A stretch of DNA of 64,000 nt from Flavobacteriaceae bacterium PS02334 (lineage in GTDB: Bacteria; Bacteroidota; Bacteroidia; Flavobacteriales; Flavobacteriaceae): contig JASCOH010000003.1 in the NCBI GenBank assembly GCA_029959295.1, positions 434,001 through 498,000 on the forward strand, given 5' to 3'. Numbering within the stretch: position 1 is the first letter of the stretch; each line of letters starts with the position of its first letter. The translations under genes were made by a program, and so were the position numbers. The notes below the pieces were generated by a model that saw only the letters and a program-made list of their open reading frames with translations, was not told the origin of the DNA and did not search any database. Of the stretch, positions 38,257-47,864 are shown piece after piece.

Positions 38257-39013
38257 ATGTTAAAAGTAACTTTTTACCAAAAAATCGGACAAAGTTGATA
38301 AAACGGTGAATGACCAATCTTTGCCCGTCTGTCGTACAAGACAAAAAGAATTTCGATCAGTACTGGTAAATCGATTTCAAGGAAAGATGGTTATTTACAA
38401 ACAATCTCAGAAATGTCCTGAAACTCGAAAAAGGAAAGATTATCAAATCCTCTCTTGATACTTTTCAACTTCACACAGAAAAAAAATTACTGGAACTGTC
38501 CAAAATTGATCCTGAAGTTTCATTAGAATTATTAAAAGCAGAACTTTCAGGAAAAACAAAAATCAAAACCAAACAGATTACAATTCTGGAACTAATGGAA
38601 AATCACAATAAATTTTTTGAAAGAAAATTCATAGCCGGCGAGAGATCCAAAGCCTCTTTCCAAAAGTATTTAAGGTCTTGTGATCTGCTAAAGCAGTACG
38701 GTCTTGATGATATGCCTGCTGACGATATATCAACTGGATTTGTTTTTAATCTTGAAGAATTCCTTAAATATGAGAGTTCATTTAAAGGCCAGGTCGGTAT
38801 ATTGTGAAGTACATGAGAATGTATAAAACAGCCTGCAATTATTGTAAAAGAGTGGATTTGATAATAAAAAATCCTTTTGATGCTTATGATGGAAAAATAA
38901 GTATTAAAGATGCAATATTTCTAACCCAGCAGGAACTAAACCGTATTCAAGAAAAAACTATGTTTAAAAACAGATTACATATTATTCCTCTTGGATTACC
39001 TGTAAAGATATAA
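38257..39013 (+). pseudogene. Truncated tyrosine recombinase (integrase)
   Basis: Three pieces in different frames: an N-terminal MLKVTFYQK at 38257, a SAM-like core-binding part with ITILELMENHNKFFERKF and ERSKASFQKYLRSCDLLKQYG, and KYMRMYKTACNYCKRVDLI with KNPFDAYDGKISI ending soon after FLTQQELNRIQEK. The catalytic domain with R-H-R-Y is missing. It is a dead Bacteroidota-type integrase. Position 260 bases from the tRNA scar fits an element end. Confidence 0.8.
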
Positions 39014-39140
39014 TACTTCATAATTTCATCGTCAAATACTTTATTCAGCAGTAAATACGACCCAGCTTAAGAAATCTTGAGCTGGAACGTATTTACCTAA
39101 TTCGCTATAACTAACCTAGTAACTTTAAAATCGGCAGGCA

Positions 39141-39844
39141 CTATATTAAATCCAATAAATCTCTTGTCCCTATGTAACGCTCGCAGGTAAATCCTTCCGC
39201 GTATTTTACACCTATGGCACGTCCAAAAATCTGATTGGTGCTTTCAATCTGTTTTAAAAGATTTAGTATACCTGCGACGCTATGGTCGGATGCAGAAACG
39301 GATTGGGTATCATAAGCCTTGATTACCTCTATTTTTTGATTGAAAAAATCACTGACATCAACTACAATATCGGGCTTAATAAAATAGTCCTGGATATAAT
39401 GATAGACTGCCCTGGCTCGCCATTTATGCTGCAACTTTCCTTCATTGAAAGTTTCAATTTTTCTTAATCCAGATAAAAATGACGCCTCGCTGATAAGATC
39501 AGCTGCTTTTTTATGATCACTGTGACGGTCAAAAACTGCATTGGCCAAAATTATTTTAGGCTGGTATTTGCGAATAATCTGAATTACTTTCAGCCTGTTT
39601 TCATGCGTATTTTCAATATTGCCGTCCATTAGATTTAACTGCTCCCTTCCAAAAAGACCGAGTTTCTTTGATGCCTCCGAAGCCTCCTTATTTCTGGTGC
39701 GCTCATCACCAAAACTGCCGAGTTCTCCTTTGGTCAAATCAGCAATAACGACTTTTCCTGCATTGCTTATGGTTTTTAAAATAACTCCCGCAGCAGCTCC
39801 ACATCATCAGGATGTGCACCGAATGCTAAAATGTCAATACTCAT
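39141..39844 (-). pseudogene. PIG-L deacetylase (BshB1-like), frameshifted
   Basis: The ATG at 39844 codes MSIDILAFGAHPDDVEL, the zinc-binding AHPDD start of PIG-L deacetylases, and hits a stop after 23 codons. A small deletion near 39795 separates it from the second frame (VILKTISNAGKVVIADLTKG and on), which carries GELGSFGDERTRNKEA and FDRHSDHKKAADLI. BshB1 removes acetyl from the bacillithiol precursor. The gene is likely inactive here. It ends the minus-strand operon from 43613. Confidence 0.8.
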
Positions 39845-39848
39845 ATCC

Positions 39849-40469
39849 TTACTCTTCTTTAATTCCCAGTTTTTCTTCCAGTGCTTTTATCTTATTTTCC
39901 AGGCTTATGATGTATTCTTTCTGGGGTATCAGTGCCTCATCGATCTCCGCGGTTGTGTAGCGCGGTGTAATGTGCTGTGGACAATTCCAATCGTATGCCT
40001 GAATTTCGAATACCATCATTCTCTCGGGACGGAACTTATAGTCTTCAGGTTTCAGCATATCGTATAGTTTTTGATCGTTTTCAAGATCTACAATCTTTGC
40101 CTTGGCATAAAGTTTCAGTCTGGCACGATGCGGATAGGAAATCATAATAATAGCCACATTGTTGTTGGTGGCAATATTTCCAGTGGATATATATTGTTTA
40201 TTTCCCACAAAATCCACAAATCCAATAGTTTTATTATCAATGACCTTTATAAATCCTTTTGGTCCTCCACGATGCTGTATGTAGGGATATTCATTCTCTC
40301 CGAAGCTTGCCATATAAAAGCTGTCACGGTTCTCTATAAAATAAATTTCATTATCGGTAAGTCCGTCAACCACTGACATTTTTTCCATTCTGTCATAACC
40401 ATTTCTGCTTGCCTTTTTTTCCTGCAGATCTTTAACAGTATCTGTAAAAGCTAATTGCGCATAATTCAT
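39849..40469 (-). CDS. Pyridoxamine 5'-phosphate oxidase-like flavin protein
   Basis: A 206-residue PNPOx-like split-barrel protein: IENRDSFYMASFGENEYPYI, then HRGGPKGFIKVIDNKTIGFVDF and GNIATNNNVAIIMISYPHRAR. Family members bind FMN, heme or F420 and often reduce or detoxify small molecules. Ten bases after the TauE remnant, four before the deacetylase start. Substrate unknown. Confidence 0.85.
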   Translation of the reverse strand: MNYAQLAFTDTVKDLQEKKASRNGYDRMEKMSVVDGLTDNEIYFIENRDSFYMASFGENEYPYIQHRGGPKGFIKVIDNKTIGFVDFVGNKQYISTGNIATNNNVAIIMISYPHRARLKLYAKAKIVDLENDQKLYDMLKPEDYKFRPERMMVFEIQAYDWNCPQHITPRYTTAEIDEALIPQKEYIISLENKIKALEEKLGIKEE

Positions 40470-40479
40470 AATTAAAGAT

Positions 40480-40725
40480 TTAAGTTGTTAGAATTTTGTA
40501 GTTCAGGCAAATTGCAATACATATCTTTCTGAAATGCTTTTTTGCACTTGCAATATTGCCCGGCCAGAATGCTACCGTACTAATTGCATTTGCACTAACG
40601 GGAGAAGCACCTGCAAATACCAAACTAGGAAAAACGATAAATCCACCTCCGCCTGCAACGGCGTTGAGCACGCTTCCGGCCAATGCTGCAAAGAATAGCA
40701 GAGTCTCAAAAGCATATTGTTCCAT
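40480..40725 (-). pseudogene. TauE/SafE permease, N-terminal fragment
   Basis: 81 residues with the TauE/SafE start: LAGSVLNAVAGGGGFIVFPS and ANAISTVAFWPGNIASA. Full members have about 250 residues and eight helices; here the frame ends after FRKICIAICL. It is probably a deletion remnant kept inside the operon. Confidence 0.75.
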
Positions 40726-40728
40726 GAT

Positions 40729-41631
40729 TTAATTTTTAAAATTTAATTGCCAGAATGCGATGATTTCATTGGCTATTTCTAATCCAAATTCTTCAAGCGC
40801 AAAATGTCCTGTAGGATAAAAAATCAACTTGGAATTGGGTATATCCCTGTGTAGCAGTTCTGCACCCTCTCTTTTGAAAAATTCATCATTTTCTCCCCAT
40901 GCTATTAAAGTAGGAGGTTGCAGCTTTTTAAGTGTTTCCTGCCAAAGCGGATACAGCTCAATATTGGTTCTATAATCCCTTTTCAAATTGATTTGAATGT
41001 TCTTTACGCCTTCTCTCTCCAATAGAAATTGATCTAAAAGATACGTTTCGGGCATAATCCTATTTTTATTTGTAACACCATTCAGATATTCCCATTTGGT
41101 ATAATCCAATTCAAAAAATTTATTTAATTGTAAAGCACTTTCATTGGTATTGTCATCATACAATTTTTTTATTTCCTTTAATTTATCTCCAACTCCCTCT
41201 CCGTAAATGTTTCCATTCTGAAAAATCAGCATCTCAACCATATCGGGGTTTTTAACTATACTGCGCATCAATATAGGAGCTCCATAATCAAAAAGATAAA
41301 AGCTTGCTTTACTGATTTCCAGTTTTAGCATAAAGGCAGAAATTAATCTGGCATAATTTTCAAAAGTGTAATCAAAATTATCCGCACTTGGAACATCGCT
41401 GAATCCAAAGGCTGGCATGTCTACTGCAATAACCCTGAAATGCTTCGCCAGAATGGGAATTATCATTTTGAACATGACAGAAGAACTTGGATATCCATGA
41501 AGCAAAAACAGTACATTTTGATTTGATAAACCCGCTTCCCTATATCCAATTTGTATTCCTTCTACAGTAACGTATTGGTAGTAAACATTATAATCAATAT
41601 CCTGCGGGTTAAAATTTATAGCTGTTGTCAT
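40729..41631 (-). CDS. Alpha/beta hydrolase, DYGAP type
   Basis: A 300-residue alpha/beta hydrolase. Oxyanion motif HGYPSSS near residue 45; the nucleophile elbow reads LFDYGAPI, so the nucleophile is Asp as in haloalkane dehalogenases and epoxide hydrolases; GENDEFF gives the acid and GHFALEEFG the catalytic His. Paralogous to the protein at 42178. It probably opens epoxides or hydrolyses C-halogen or ester bonds; the substrate is unknown. Confidence 0.88.
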   Translation of the reverse strand: MTTAINFNPQDIDYNVYYQYVTVEGIQIGYREAGLSNQNVLFLLHGYPSSSVMFKMIIPILAKHFRVIAVDMPAFGFSDVPSADNFDYTFENYARLISAFMLKLEISKASFYLFDYGAPILMRSIVKNPDMVEMLIFQNGNIYGEGVGDKLKEIKKLYDDNTNESALQLNKFFELDYTKWEYLNGVTNKNRIMPETYLLDQFLLEREGVKNIQINLKRDYRTNIELYPLWQETLKKLQPPTLIAWGENDEFFKREGAELLHRDIPNSKLIFYPTGHFALEEFGLEIANEIIAFWQLNFKN

Positions 41632-41680
41632 GATAAATACTTTTAAAGATTTTTACAAATTGAAAATGATCACAAATTAG

Positions 41681-42091
41681 TTATAGTTTTCGATCTTTTT
41701 CTTCTATTTCGAGATCGTTTATACTTGCAAATCTTCTTTGCATCAAGCCATTTTCATCATACTCCCAATTCTCATTGCCATAAGCTCTGAACCATTTTCC
41801 ATCAACAGTCTGGTATTCATACTCAAAACGTACTGCAATCCTGTTTTCGTGATGCGCCCAGTATTCTTTTTTTAATTTATAATTTTTTTCCTTCTGCCAT
41901 TTTCGGGTCAAAAGTGCAATAATTTCTTCCGTGCCGTTTACAAATTCTGTTCTATTACGCCATTCGCTGTCTTTGGTATAAGCTGCTGAAACTCGTTTAG
42001 GATCCATACTATTCCATGCATCTTCTGCAAGCTGAATTTTTTCTTTGGCTGTTTCAAAGGTAAAAGGCGGTAAAGGATATTTTTTTTCCAT
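41681..42091 (-). CDS. NTF2-like protein (DUF1348)
   Basis: A 136-residue NTF2/SnoaL-fold protein, ATG at 42091 ([15 protein letters not shown]). It includes [18 protein letters not shown] and [14 protein letters not shown], typical of the DUF1348 group. Lies between two alpha/beta hydrolase genes in the same operon. Function unknown; fold often binds small hydrophobic molecules. Confidence 0.85.
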   Translation of the reverse strand: MEKKYPLPPFTFETAKEKIQLAEDAWNSMDPKRVSAAYTKDSEWRNRTEFVNGTEEIIALLTRKWQKEKNYKLKKEYWAHHENRIAVRFEYEYQTVDGKWFRAYGNENWEYDENGLMQRRFASINDLEIEEKDRKL

Positions 42092-42127
42092 GATTCTTAA
42101 TTTGATGATTTTCGGGTTTCTTATGAT

Positions 42128-42171
42128 AATTTCATTCTGCAATATTCTCATGAGTATTGCAGAATGAAATT
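42128..42171. repeat. Perfect 17-bp inverted repeat
   Basis: Arms AATTTCATTCTGCAATA (42128-42144) and its exact complement (42155-42171) with a 10-base loop, in the 86-base gap between two genes of one operon. No T run on either strand. It may be a processing hairpin, a recombination scar or an operator. Confidence 0.85.
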
Positions 42172-42177
42172 TTATAC

Positions 42178-43044
42178 TTATTTGTTTACTTTTCTGTCAA
42201 GGAAATCACTGATCAGTTCTCCGATTTCTTTTCCGTAGCTCTCCAAAGCAAAGTGACCGGTTGGAAATAAATGAAATTCCAGATTTTTCAAATCTTTTTT
42301 GAATGCCTCTGCTCCTACGCCAGGAAAAATATAATCATCTTTGCCATATACTATAAGTGTTTCAGGCTGGTGGTCTCTGAAATACTGTTGCCATTTTGGA
42401 TACAATACTACATTGGTTTGATAATCATAAAACATGGCAAGCTGAATCGCTCCATTTTCAGGACGTTCCAAATGTCTTAAATCGATCTCCCAGTTATCAG
42501 GAGATATGGCACTTTCATCAGGTACGCTATGCGTATATTGCCATTTTAATCCGTCAGGAGAATGAAAAGTTTTAAGCGTAGCCTCTGCCTCCTTATCATT
42601 GCTATTTTTCCAGTAGGCTTTAATAGGATCCCAAAATGTTTCCAGACCTTCATCATAAGCACAGCCATTTTGAATTATTAAAGTATCGATTTTCTCAGGA
42701 CTTGCACTTGCAATTCTAAACCCGATCGGTGCTCCGTAATCCATTAAATAAAGACTGTATTTTTGTATGTCAAGCTCACTTAAAAGCGTAGTAACTATGC
42801 TGGCCATGTTTTCGAAAGTATAATCAAAGTCTTTCATTGGCGGCTGCTCGCTTCTTCCATACCCTGGATAATCCGGAGCAATCAGATGATATTTGTCTGA
42901 TAAATCTACGATCAGATTCCTAAACATATGAGAAGATGTTGGGTAACCGTGCAGTAATACTAAAGTTGGTTTGTTTTTATCTCCTGCTTCACGGTAAAAA
43001 ATTTCAACTCCGTTGATTTTTCTTGTGTGGTAAGTTGTTTTCAT
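42178..43044 (-). CDS. Alpha/beta hydrolase, DYGAP type (second)
   Basis: A 288-residue paralogue of the 40729 protein. [10 protein letters not shown] is the oxyanion region, [11 protein letters not shown] the nucleophile elbow with Asp, GKDDYIFPG the acid region and [10 protein letters not shown] the catalytic His. It starts 23 bases after the CMD-like gene. Same family call: epoxide hydrolase or dehalogenase-like; substrate unknown. Confidence 0.88.
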   Translation of the reverse strand: MKTTYHTRKINGVEIFYREAGDKNKPTLVLLHGYPTSSHMFRNLIVDLSDKYHLIAPDYPGYGRSEQPPMKDFDYTFENMASIVTTLLSELDIQKYSLYLMDYGAPIGFRIASASPEKIDTLIIQNGCAYDEGLETFWDPIKAYWKNSNDKEAEATLKTFHSPDGLKWQYTHSVPDESAISPDNWEIDLRHLERPENGAIQLAMFYDYQTNVVLYPKWQQYFRDHQPETLIVYGKDDYIFPGVGAEAFKKDLKNLEFHLFPTGHFALESYGKEIGELISDFLDRKVNK

Positions 43045-43067
43045 AATTTTATTATTTTGGTTTACTA

Positions 43068-43613
43068 TTAGTTTTGGTGAATTGGTGCCAGTTTCGGAAA
43101 ATCAATATCTGTTTTGGCTGTATTGTTAAAGTAATTTGTAAAAATGCTCAATGCAACAGCAGCTACTATTTCTGCAATCTGCTCTTCTTCATAACCTGCG
43201 GCTTTAAATTTTGCTATAGCATCATCAGAAACATTTCCTTTGGTATCAAGTACTGCTTTTGCAAATTCTAAGGCTGTGTTTGTTTTTTCATCTGATGAAA
43301 CTCCAATTCTTGCCTGAGCCAGAGCATCAGCATCAATTCCAATTTTTCCTCCAATGAAACTGTGTGCTGAATTACAATAGTCACATCCATTTTCATTTGC
43401 GACCATTAATGAAATTAGTTCTCTTGTTTTTGGTGTAAGTGAAGAACTGTTAAGTGCAGTACTCAATCCAAGATACCCGTTTAGTACCGCCGGTGAATTT
43501 CCCATCGTTCTCATCATATTGGGAACCATGCCCATTTTACCTTTTATTGAAGTAAATAATTCTTTTGATTTACCATTTGTCTGATCCGGGTCTAAAGCTG
43601 TTAATCGTGCCAT
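43068..43613 (-). CDS. Carboxymuconolactone decarboxylase/AhpD-like protein
   Basis: A 181-residue protein; I use the ATG at 43613 (MARLTALDPDQT) because the longer frame runs over the promoter. It carries the redox motif NENGCDYCNSAH (C-x2-C-x3-H), the signature of AhpD-type peroxidase partners. First gene of a seven-gene minus-strand operon controlled by a promoter with an AraC-type site (43702-43730). Confidence 0.9.
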   Translation of the reverse strand: MARLTALDPDQTNGKSKELFTSIKGKMGMVPNMMRTMGNSPAVLNGYLGLSTALNSSSLTPKTRELISLMVANENGCDYCNSAHSFIGGKIGIDADALAQARIGVSSDEKTNTALEFAKAVLDTKGNVSDDAIAKFKAAGYEEEQIAEIVAAVALSIFTNYFNNTAKTDIDFPKLAPIHQN

Positions 43614-43646
43614 GATATTAATTATTAAATTTATATTCGTTTTGAT

Positions 43647-43671
43647 TGTCGTTATTGACAGTACAAAGTTG
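43647..43671 (-). promoter_or_regulatory. Promoter of the CMD-hydrolase operon, with palindrome at the start site
   Basis: On the minus strand CAACTTTG (43664-43671) is the -7 element; directly after it the dyad TGTC-GTTATT-GACA (43647-43660) covers the expected start of transcription. Both are repeated at 47865-47889. Confidence 0.6.
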
Positions 43672-43701
43672 CAATACTTATAGTGGCAAGAGTTAGTCAA
43701 A

Positions 43702-43730
43702 TTTTCCCGATGAGTTAACCATTTTTCCCA
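43702..43730. promoter_or_regulatory. AraC-type direct-repeat site 1
   Basis: Two TTTTCCC repeats 21 bases apart with GTTAACC between them. It ends 31 bases from the -7 element. Sites 2 (47921) and 3 (50272) are near copies at nearly the same distance. Confidence 0.65.
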
Positions 43731-43843
43731 AATAGCTGAAACGAAAAGAAAATAAGATATGAAGCGTGTTTAAAATGCCTTCTTAAAAGATAAATTCAAA
43801 AAAAGCGGTATAACAACCAGGTAAAAACAGGCATAAAAAAAAA

Positions 43844-43861
43844 GTGCTCCAAGTGGAGCAC
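43844..43861 (-). terminator. Terminator after the AraC gene
   Basis: GTGCTCC / GGAGCAC stem of 7 bp, 4-base loop. On the minus strand a run of T follows. Ends the transcript of the gene at 43884. Confidence 0.85.
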
Positions 43862-43883
43862 CTTATAATTGGTTTGATGATAG

Positions 43884-44717
43884 CTAATTTAACTTTAATT
43901 TTTCGCGATATTGAATAGGTGAAACACCTTCTTTGTTTTTAAAAAACCGGCTGAACGTCTGAATATCCTCATAACCTAAATCATAGGCAATTTCTTTGAT
44001 GGATAAATTGGTATAATTGATTTGTCTTCTTGCATGCAGCATAATCCTGTCGTGAATAATACTTATTGGAGGACGATTGGAAACCTGTGCAAAAAGATTG
44101 GAAAGTGTTTTAGGAGACTTATTTAACTTAGAAGCATAAAAGGCAACATCGTGATGCTTTGAGAAATGCCCTTCAACTAAAAAGTTAAATTCCCTTATAA
44201 TATCAACCTGGCTTTTTTCCAAACGGTCAAAATTGGCAGACTTCTTTAGGGTTCGTGCGCAGAAAATCAATATTTGTTTCAATATAGACTGAAGCATATC
44301 CTTTTGCAGGCTGTCTTTAGAAGACATTTCATTGGTAAAGTTTTCCCAGTAATTTTCCAAATCCTTAATTTCATTTTCCATGATATTTACGATTGGTACG
44401 CCAGTAGCTCCAAAAAATAAAAGTCCTTTGGTGCCAACTTCGTTATCATGATTGACAGGACAGAAGAAAGGTTGGTTCCAGCGCAGCAAACGCAGTGAAT
44501 CAAAATTTAAACTATCAATTTTGTGATATTCGGTAAGGAAGACAACATCGTTCCTGTTTAAATTATATTCAACTTTATCAATCATAATTTTCATTTCCTC
44601 TCCCTTATTCCAAAGTAAAGTCATATCGGTATCACCGCTTTTATAAAGTATATCCTTATTGATATTATCCAATTCCTCCAGAATTAGTAACTCTTTGCTG
44701 TCTCCGTTATAAATCAT
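43884..44717 (-). CDS. AraC family transcriptional regulator
   Basis: A 277-residue regulator with a C-terminal AraC double HTH: KLNKSPKTLSNLFAQVSN and then LSIKEIAYDLGYEDIQTFSRFF with GVSPIQYREKLK. The N-terminal part is a cupin-like sensor. Close to the operon at 43613, so it is the leading candidate for the protein that binds the three shared direct-repeat sites. Inducer unknown; the regulon's enzymes suggest an electrophile or aromatic compound. Confidence 0.9.
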   Translation of the reverse strand: MIYNGDSKELLILEELDNINKDILYKSGDTDMTLLWNKGEEMKIMIDKVEYNLNRNDVVFLTEYHKIDSLNFDSLRLLRWNQPFFCPVNHDNEVGTKGLLFFGATGVPIVNIMENEIKDLENYWENFTNEMSSKDSLQKDMLQSILKQILIFCARTLKKSANFDRLEKSQVDIIREFNFLVEGHFSKHHDVAFYASKLNKSPKTLSNLFAQVSNRPPISIIHDRIMLHARRQINYTNLSIKEIAYDLGYEDIQTFSRFFKNKEGVSPIQYREKLKLN

Positions 44718-44757
44718 GTCTGCAAATATTTAGTTTTGGAAGTAAAATTAAGTAAAG

Positions 44758-45438
44758 TTATAATTCTATAGTGCTTCCAATTGGCGGCAAAAATAACTGT
44801 AATCCGGCTTCAGTAAAACTTTGAGTCGCTTTTTGATGATCCATTACAATAAAACCGAATGTATCATAATGAACACCTAAAATTTTATCAACCCCAACAA
44901 GTTTAGAAGCTTCAACTGCCTCTTCCACACCCATTGTGAGTGCATCTCCAATAGGTAAAACAGCAAAATCAAGTTTTGTGAATTTAGGAATAATTGCCAT
45001 ATCGTTTGTTAAAGCTGTATCACCGCTGTAGTAGAAGTTTCCATCAGGAGTGGTAAGGACAAAACCACAGGCAATTCCGCCGTAACTTCCATCACTGAAA
45101 CTGCTGGAATGCTGTGCAACTACGCACTTAACAGAACCAAAATCCAAATCTTTTTTACCGCCGGGATTGATAGGAAAAGAATTTTCAATTCCGCTTTTCA
45201 GTAGCCAGTTATAAATTTCAAAATTTCCAAGTACCATAGCGCCTGTATTTTTGGCTATTCTGACTACATCGGTAATATGATCGTAATGTGCGTGAGATAA
45301 AAAAATGTAATCTGCCTTAATCTGATCGACATCAATATCTTTTGCTAATTCATTTGGAGTGATAAAAGGGTCAAATAAAATGTTCTTTCCGCCGGCATTC
45401 ACTAAAAAACAAGAATGCCCAAAATAAGTTACCTTCAT
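44758..45438 (-). CDS. Metal-dependent hydrolase, UPF0173 (MBL fold)
   Basis: A 226-residue metallo-beta-lactamase-fold protein: MKVTYFGHSCFLV, FLSHAHYDHITDVV (HxHxDH), later SGDTALTNDM and GVHYDTFG for further metal ligands. UPF0173/UlaG-like hydrolases act on phosphodiesters or lactones; the substrate is unknown. It lies 40 bases upstream of the AraC gene on the same strand. Confidence 0.9.
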   Translation of the reverse strand: MKVTYFGHSCFLVNAGGKNILFDPFITPNELAKDIDVDQIKADYIFLSHAHYDHITDVVRIAKNTGAMVLGNFEIYNWLLKSGIENSFPINPGGKKDLDFGSVKCVVAQHSSSFSDGSYGGIACGFVLTTPDGNFYYSGDTALTNDMAIIPKFTKLDFAVLPIGDALTMGVEEAVEASKLVGVDKILGVHYDTFGFIVMDHQKATQSFTEAGLQLFLPPIGSTIEL

Positions 45439-45653
45439 ATTTATAAATTTAAGAATTAGTAATCAACTTAAAATTTAGCAGGACATACAGGGCGATTTAA
45501 AGATATAAATTTAGCATTATTATTTACATATTACTCAAAAATGTTATGGAATTAAAAAATCTGCTTCAGCCCAATTCTGTACCACAAAATATAATTTTAA
45601 TTTTCAGAATATACTTAATGCAAATATCAAATCTAAACATTGCAATAAAAATA

Positions 45654-45681
45654 AAAGCCCTGATAAAAATATCAAGGCTTT
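45654..45681 (-). terminator. Terminator after the DinB-like gene
   Basis: 12-bp stem with one mismatch (45654-45665 with 45670-45681), 4-base loop, and T-rich flank on the minus strand. A short plus-strand frame at 45546 overlaps it and is not a gene. Confidence 0.75.
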
Positions 45682-45699
45682 ATGATTTGCATAATAGTA

Positions 45700-46164
45700 C
45701 TACAAAAGAAAAGCAAGCTGCCCTAAGTGATAACACTGATGATTTACAATAGTTAGCATTGTTTTTAATTGGTGATACGATTTATCGTTCTCAATAATCC
45801 AATGCTTTTCATATATCGAGGCAAATTTCAGATTCAGGTGTTCATTTAAGGCAAACCAATGCGATTTTAACTCTTTGACGGCTGGAAAATTTTGAGCGCA
45901 TTTGTCAGGACAGCACAAGAAAATTTTCTCATACTCGGGATACATTTTTTCTCCAAAACCAAAAAGAGGCAGCAAGAGATCATTACTGGCAATCAAATGC
46001 CCCAGCAGATAAAGTCCGCTGTTTCTTCCATAAGCAACATCCTTTGCTAGGTCTTCATCATCAAGCTTGCGAACAAGATCGCTAATCTTCCTGTTCTGTA
46101 AAAGCCATGCCTGATAAATAATGCTCTTTTCCATACTTCCCTCGGCTTTTTTTGTTGTTTCCAT
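45700..46164 (-). CDS. DinB family protein
   Basis: A 154-residue four-helix protein of the DinB/YfiT group: SIIYQAWLLQNRKISDLV, LYLLGHLIASND and the C-terminal VNHQCYHLGQLA, giving the usual three His metal ligands. DinB-like proteins are often thiol transferases or of unknown role. Own terminator. Function not known. Confidence 0.82.
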   Translation of the reverse strand: METTKKAEGSMEKSIIYQAWLLQNRKISDLVRKLDDEDLAKDVAYGRNSGLYLLGHLIASNDLLLPLFGFGEKMYPEYEKIFLCCPDKCAQNFPAVKELKSHWFALNEHLNLKFASIYEKHWIIENDKSYHQLKTMLTIVNHQCYHLGQLAFLL

Positions 46165-46271
46165 TAAATTAGAATACTAGTTAAATTATTAAAGTTATCA
46201 CCTTTATGCAGTTAAGTAGTACACAAAATTAATTTCAATAACGCTGTAAACAATTGATATAAAATAAAAAA

Positions 46272-46293
46272 GCACTTGATATATATCAAGTGC
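46272..46293 (-). terminator. Terminator after the Crp/Fnr gene
   Basis: GCACTTGAT / ATCAAGTGC, 9-bp stem with a 4-base loop, T-rich on the minus strand. Serves the gene at 46320. Confidence 0.85.
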
Positions 46294-46319
46294 CTTATGA
46301 TTGGAATTGTAATTCCAGA

Positions 46320-46898
46320 TTATTTTTTAGAACTCTGTTTTCTTATTCTGCTCAGCGTTTCAGGTGTCATTCCTAAATAGGAGGCAATCATGTGCTGTGG
46401 AACCCGTAGTGCTATCTGTGGCTGTTTCTCGATAAAGCGAACATACTTTTCCTCTGCATTAAGGCTGATACTGTTATTGATACGATCTTGGCTTGCCACA
46501 AAACTTCTCTCGATTATTAAATTAACGAGATCCTGAAATTGTGGTATGCTTTTCATAAGTACGGCAAAATTTTCCTTACTGATTAATAACAAAGTACTAT
46601 CTTCGATGGCATCAATATTAAAGCGGGATGGTGTGCCATTTAGAAGACTTTCCCTGTCACCTATCCAATAGTTTTCAATAGCAAAATTCAGAACATGTTC
46701 CATTGACCGGTCGTCTATGCTATAGGTCCTCAGGCATCCTTTGGTTATAAAAGCATTAAAACGCCAAATATCACCTTCCTGTAACAGATACTGATTCCTT
46801 CTAAGTTTTCGTACCACGCAAACCTCCTCGATCATTTTTAGTTCCTGATCACTCAGTTCTATCTTGCTTTGCAAATATTGAGCAAAAATCTCAAACAT
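46320..46898 (-). CDS. Crp/Fnr family regulator
   Basis: A 192-residue regulator: cyclic-nucleotide-binding-like beta roll (NQYLLQEGDIWRFNAFITKG) and a C-terminal HTH with RVPQHMIASYLGMTPETLSRIR. It lacks the Cys cluster of oxygen-sensing Fnr. A TATCTTTA -7-like element lies upstream. Target genes unknown. Confidence 0.88.
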   Translation of the reverse strand: MFEIFAQYLQSKIELSDQELKMIEEVCVVRKLRRNQYLLQEGDIWRFNAFITKGCLRTYSIDDRSMEHVLNFAIENYWIGDRESLLNGTPSRFNIDAIEDSTLLLISKENFAVLMKSIPQFQDLVNLIIERSFVASQDRINNSISLNAEEKYVRFIEKQPQIALRVPQHMIASYLGMTPETLSRIRKQSSKK

Positions 46899-47059
46899 AT
46901 AAATCTTAATTAAAACGCAAGTTATTTACAGTGTAAAGATAGAACAATTACCAAATGGATTTACTGATCATAATTTGAATTACTTATAAAATGAATCTTA
47001 GTTTTTAAGTAATATTTCACGGCAAATCTTGCTTCTCATCCTGAAATCATTTAAAAATC

Positions 47060-47842
47060 TTATTTTTTTGTTTTTGAAGCTTTTACAATTAAATCAGCCA
47101 CTTCTGCAGGATGCGATATATAAACCACATGGCTCGATTTAATCTCAATTATGGTAGCATTTGCACGCTTATACATTTTGCGTTGCAGATCAGGATGAAT
47201 ATTTTTATCCTCTAGTGTTACAATAGCAAAACTGGATTTATTTTTCCATGCTGCACTTGAAAGCTTTGTTCCAAATGAAGCTGCCAGTATAGGAACTTGC
47301 GAAGCCTCCATAAAATCACTTTCTTTTTTACTGATATCTGCTGCAAAACCAGCATGGTATTTAGCTTTGCTGTAAAACAAGTAGCCATATTGGTCTGGGC
47401 CTGTAATTCCATTTTCCGGAGTTGCAGGATAAGTCGAAGCCCATTGCGCTACCGTCTCTCCCGAGTCCGGAACAAAAGCTGCTATAAAAACCAAACTCTC
47501 TACCTTAGGGTCTGTTCCTGCTTCAGCTATCACAGCTCCTGCCCAGGAATGTCCTGCTAATACTGTTGGCCCTTCTAATTTGTCCAATACTCTTTTTACC
47601 GCAGCAACGTCGTCAGCCAAACCAGTTAAAGGAAGCTGTGCTATACGTACGTTATAACCTTTATCGGTTAGTATTTCATAAACCTTCTTGTATCCTGATC
47701 CATCAGCAAAAGCGCCATGCACCAAAACAACGTTTTTACTGATTTGTTCCTGTGCAAACGTAGTTTGAGCAATAGCGGAACTTAAAGCTAAAACTGCAAT
47801 CGCGGCTAAGCTTTTTAATGATTTAAATTTAAATAGTTTCAT
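47060..47842 (-). CDS. Secreted alpha/beta hydrolase (EstC-like)
   Basis: A 260-residue protein with a signal peptide (hydrophobic AAIAVLALSSAIAQTTFAQ, cut near 30) and an alpha/beta hydrolase fold: VLVHGAFADGSGY, nucleophile LAGHSWAGAVIAEAG, final His in SSHVVYISHPAEV. Probably a periplasmic esterase. Its promoter carries the same AraC-type site and palindrome as the 43613 operon. Confidence 0.88.
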   Translation of the reverse strand: MKLFKFKSLKSLAAIAVLALSSAIAQTTFAQEQISKNVVLVHGAFADGSGYKKVYEILTDKGYNVRIAQLPLTGLADDVAAVKRVLDKLEGPTVLAGHSWAGAVIAEAGTDPKVESLVFIAAFVPDSGETVAQWASTYPATPENGITGPDQYGYLFYSKAKYHAGFAADISKKESDFMEASQVPILAASFGTKLSSAAWKNKSSFAIVTLEDKNIHPDLQRKMYKRANATIIEIKSSHVVYISHPAEVADLIVKASKTKK

Positions 47843-47864
47843 ATCTTTATTATTTAATTTTATT

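Noticed and set aside
45546-45752. 68-residue plus-strand frame
   Set aside because: Antisense to the DinB terminator; composition is that of AT-rich noncoding DNA.
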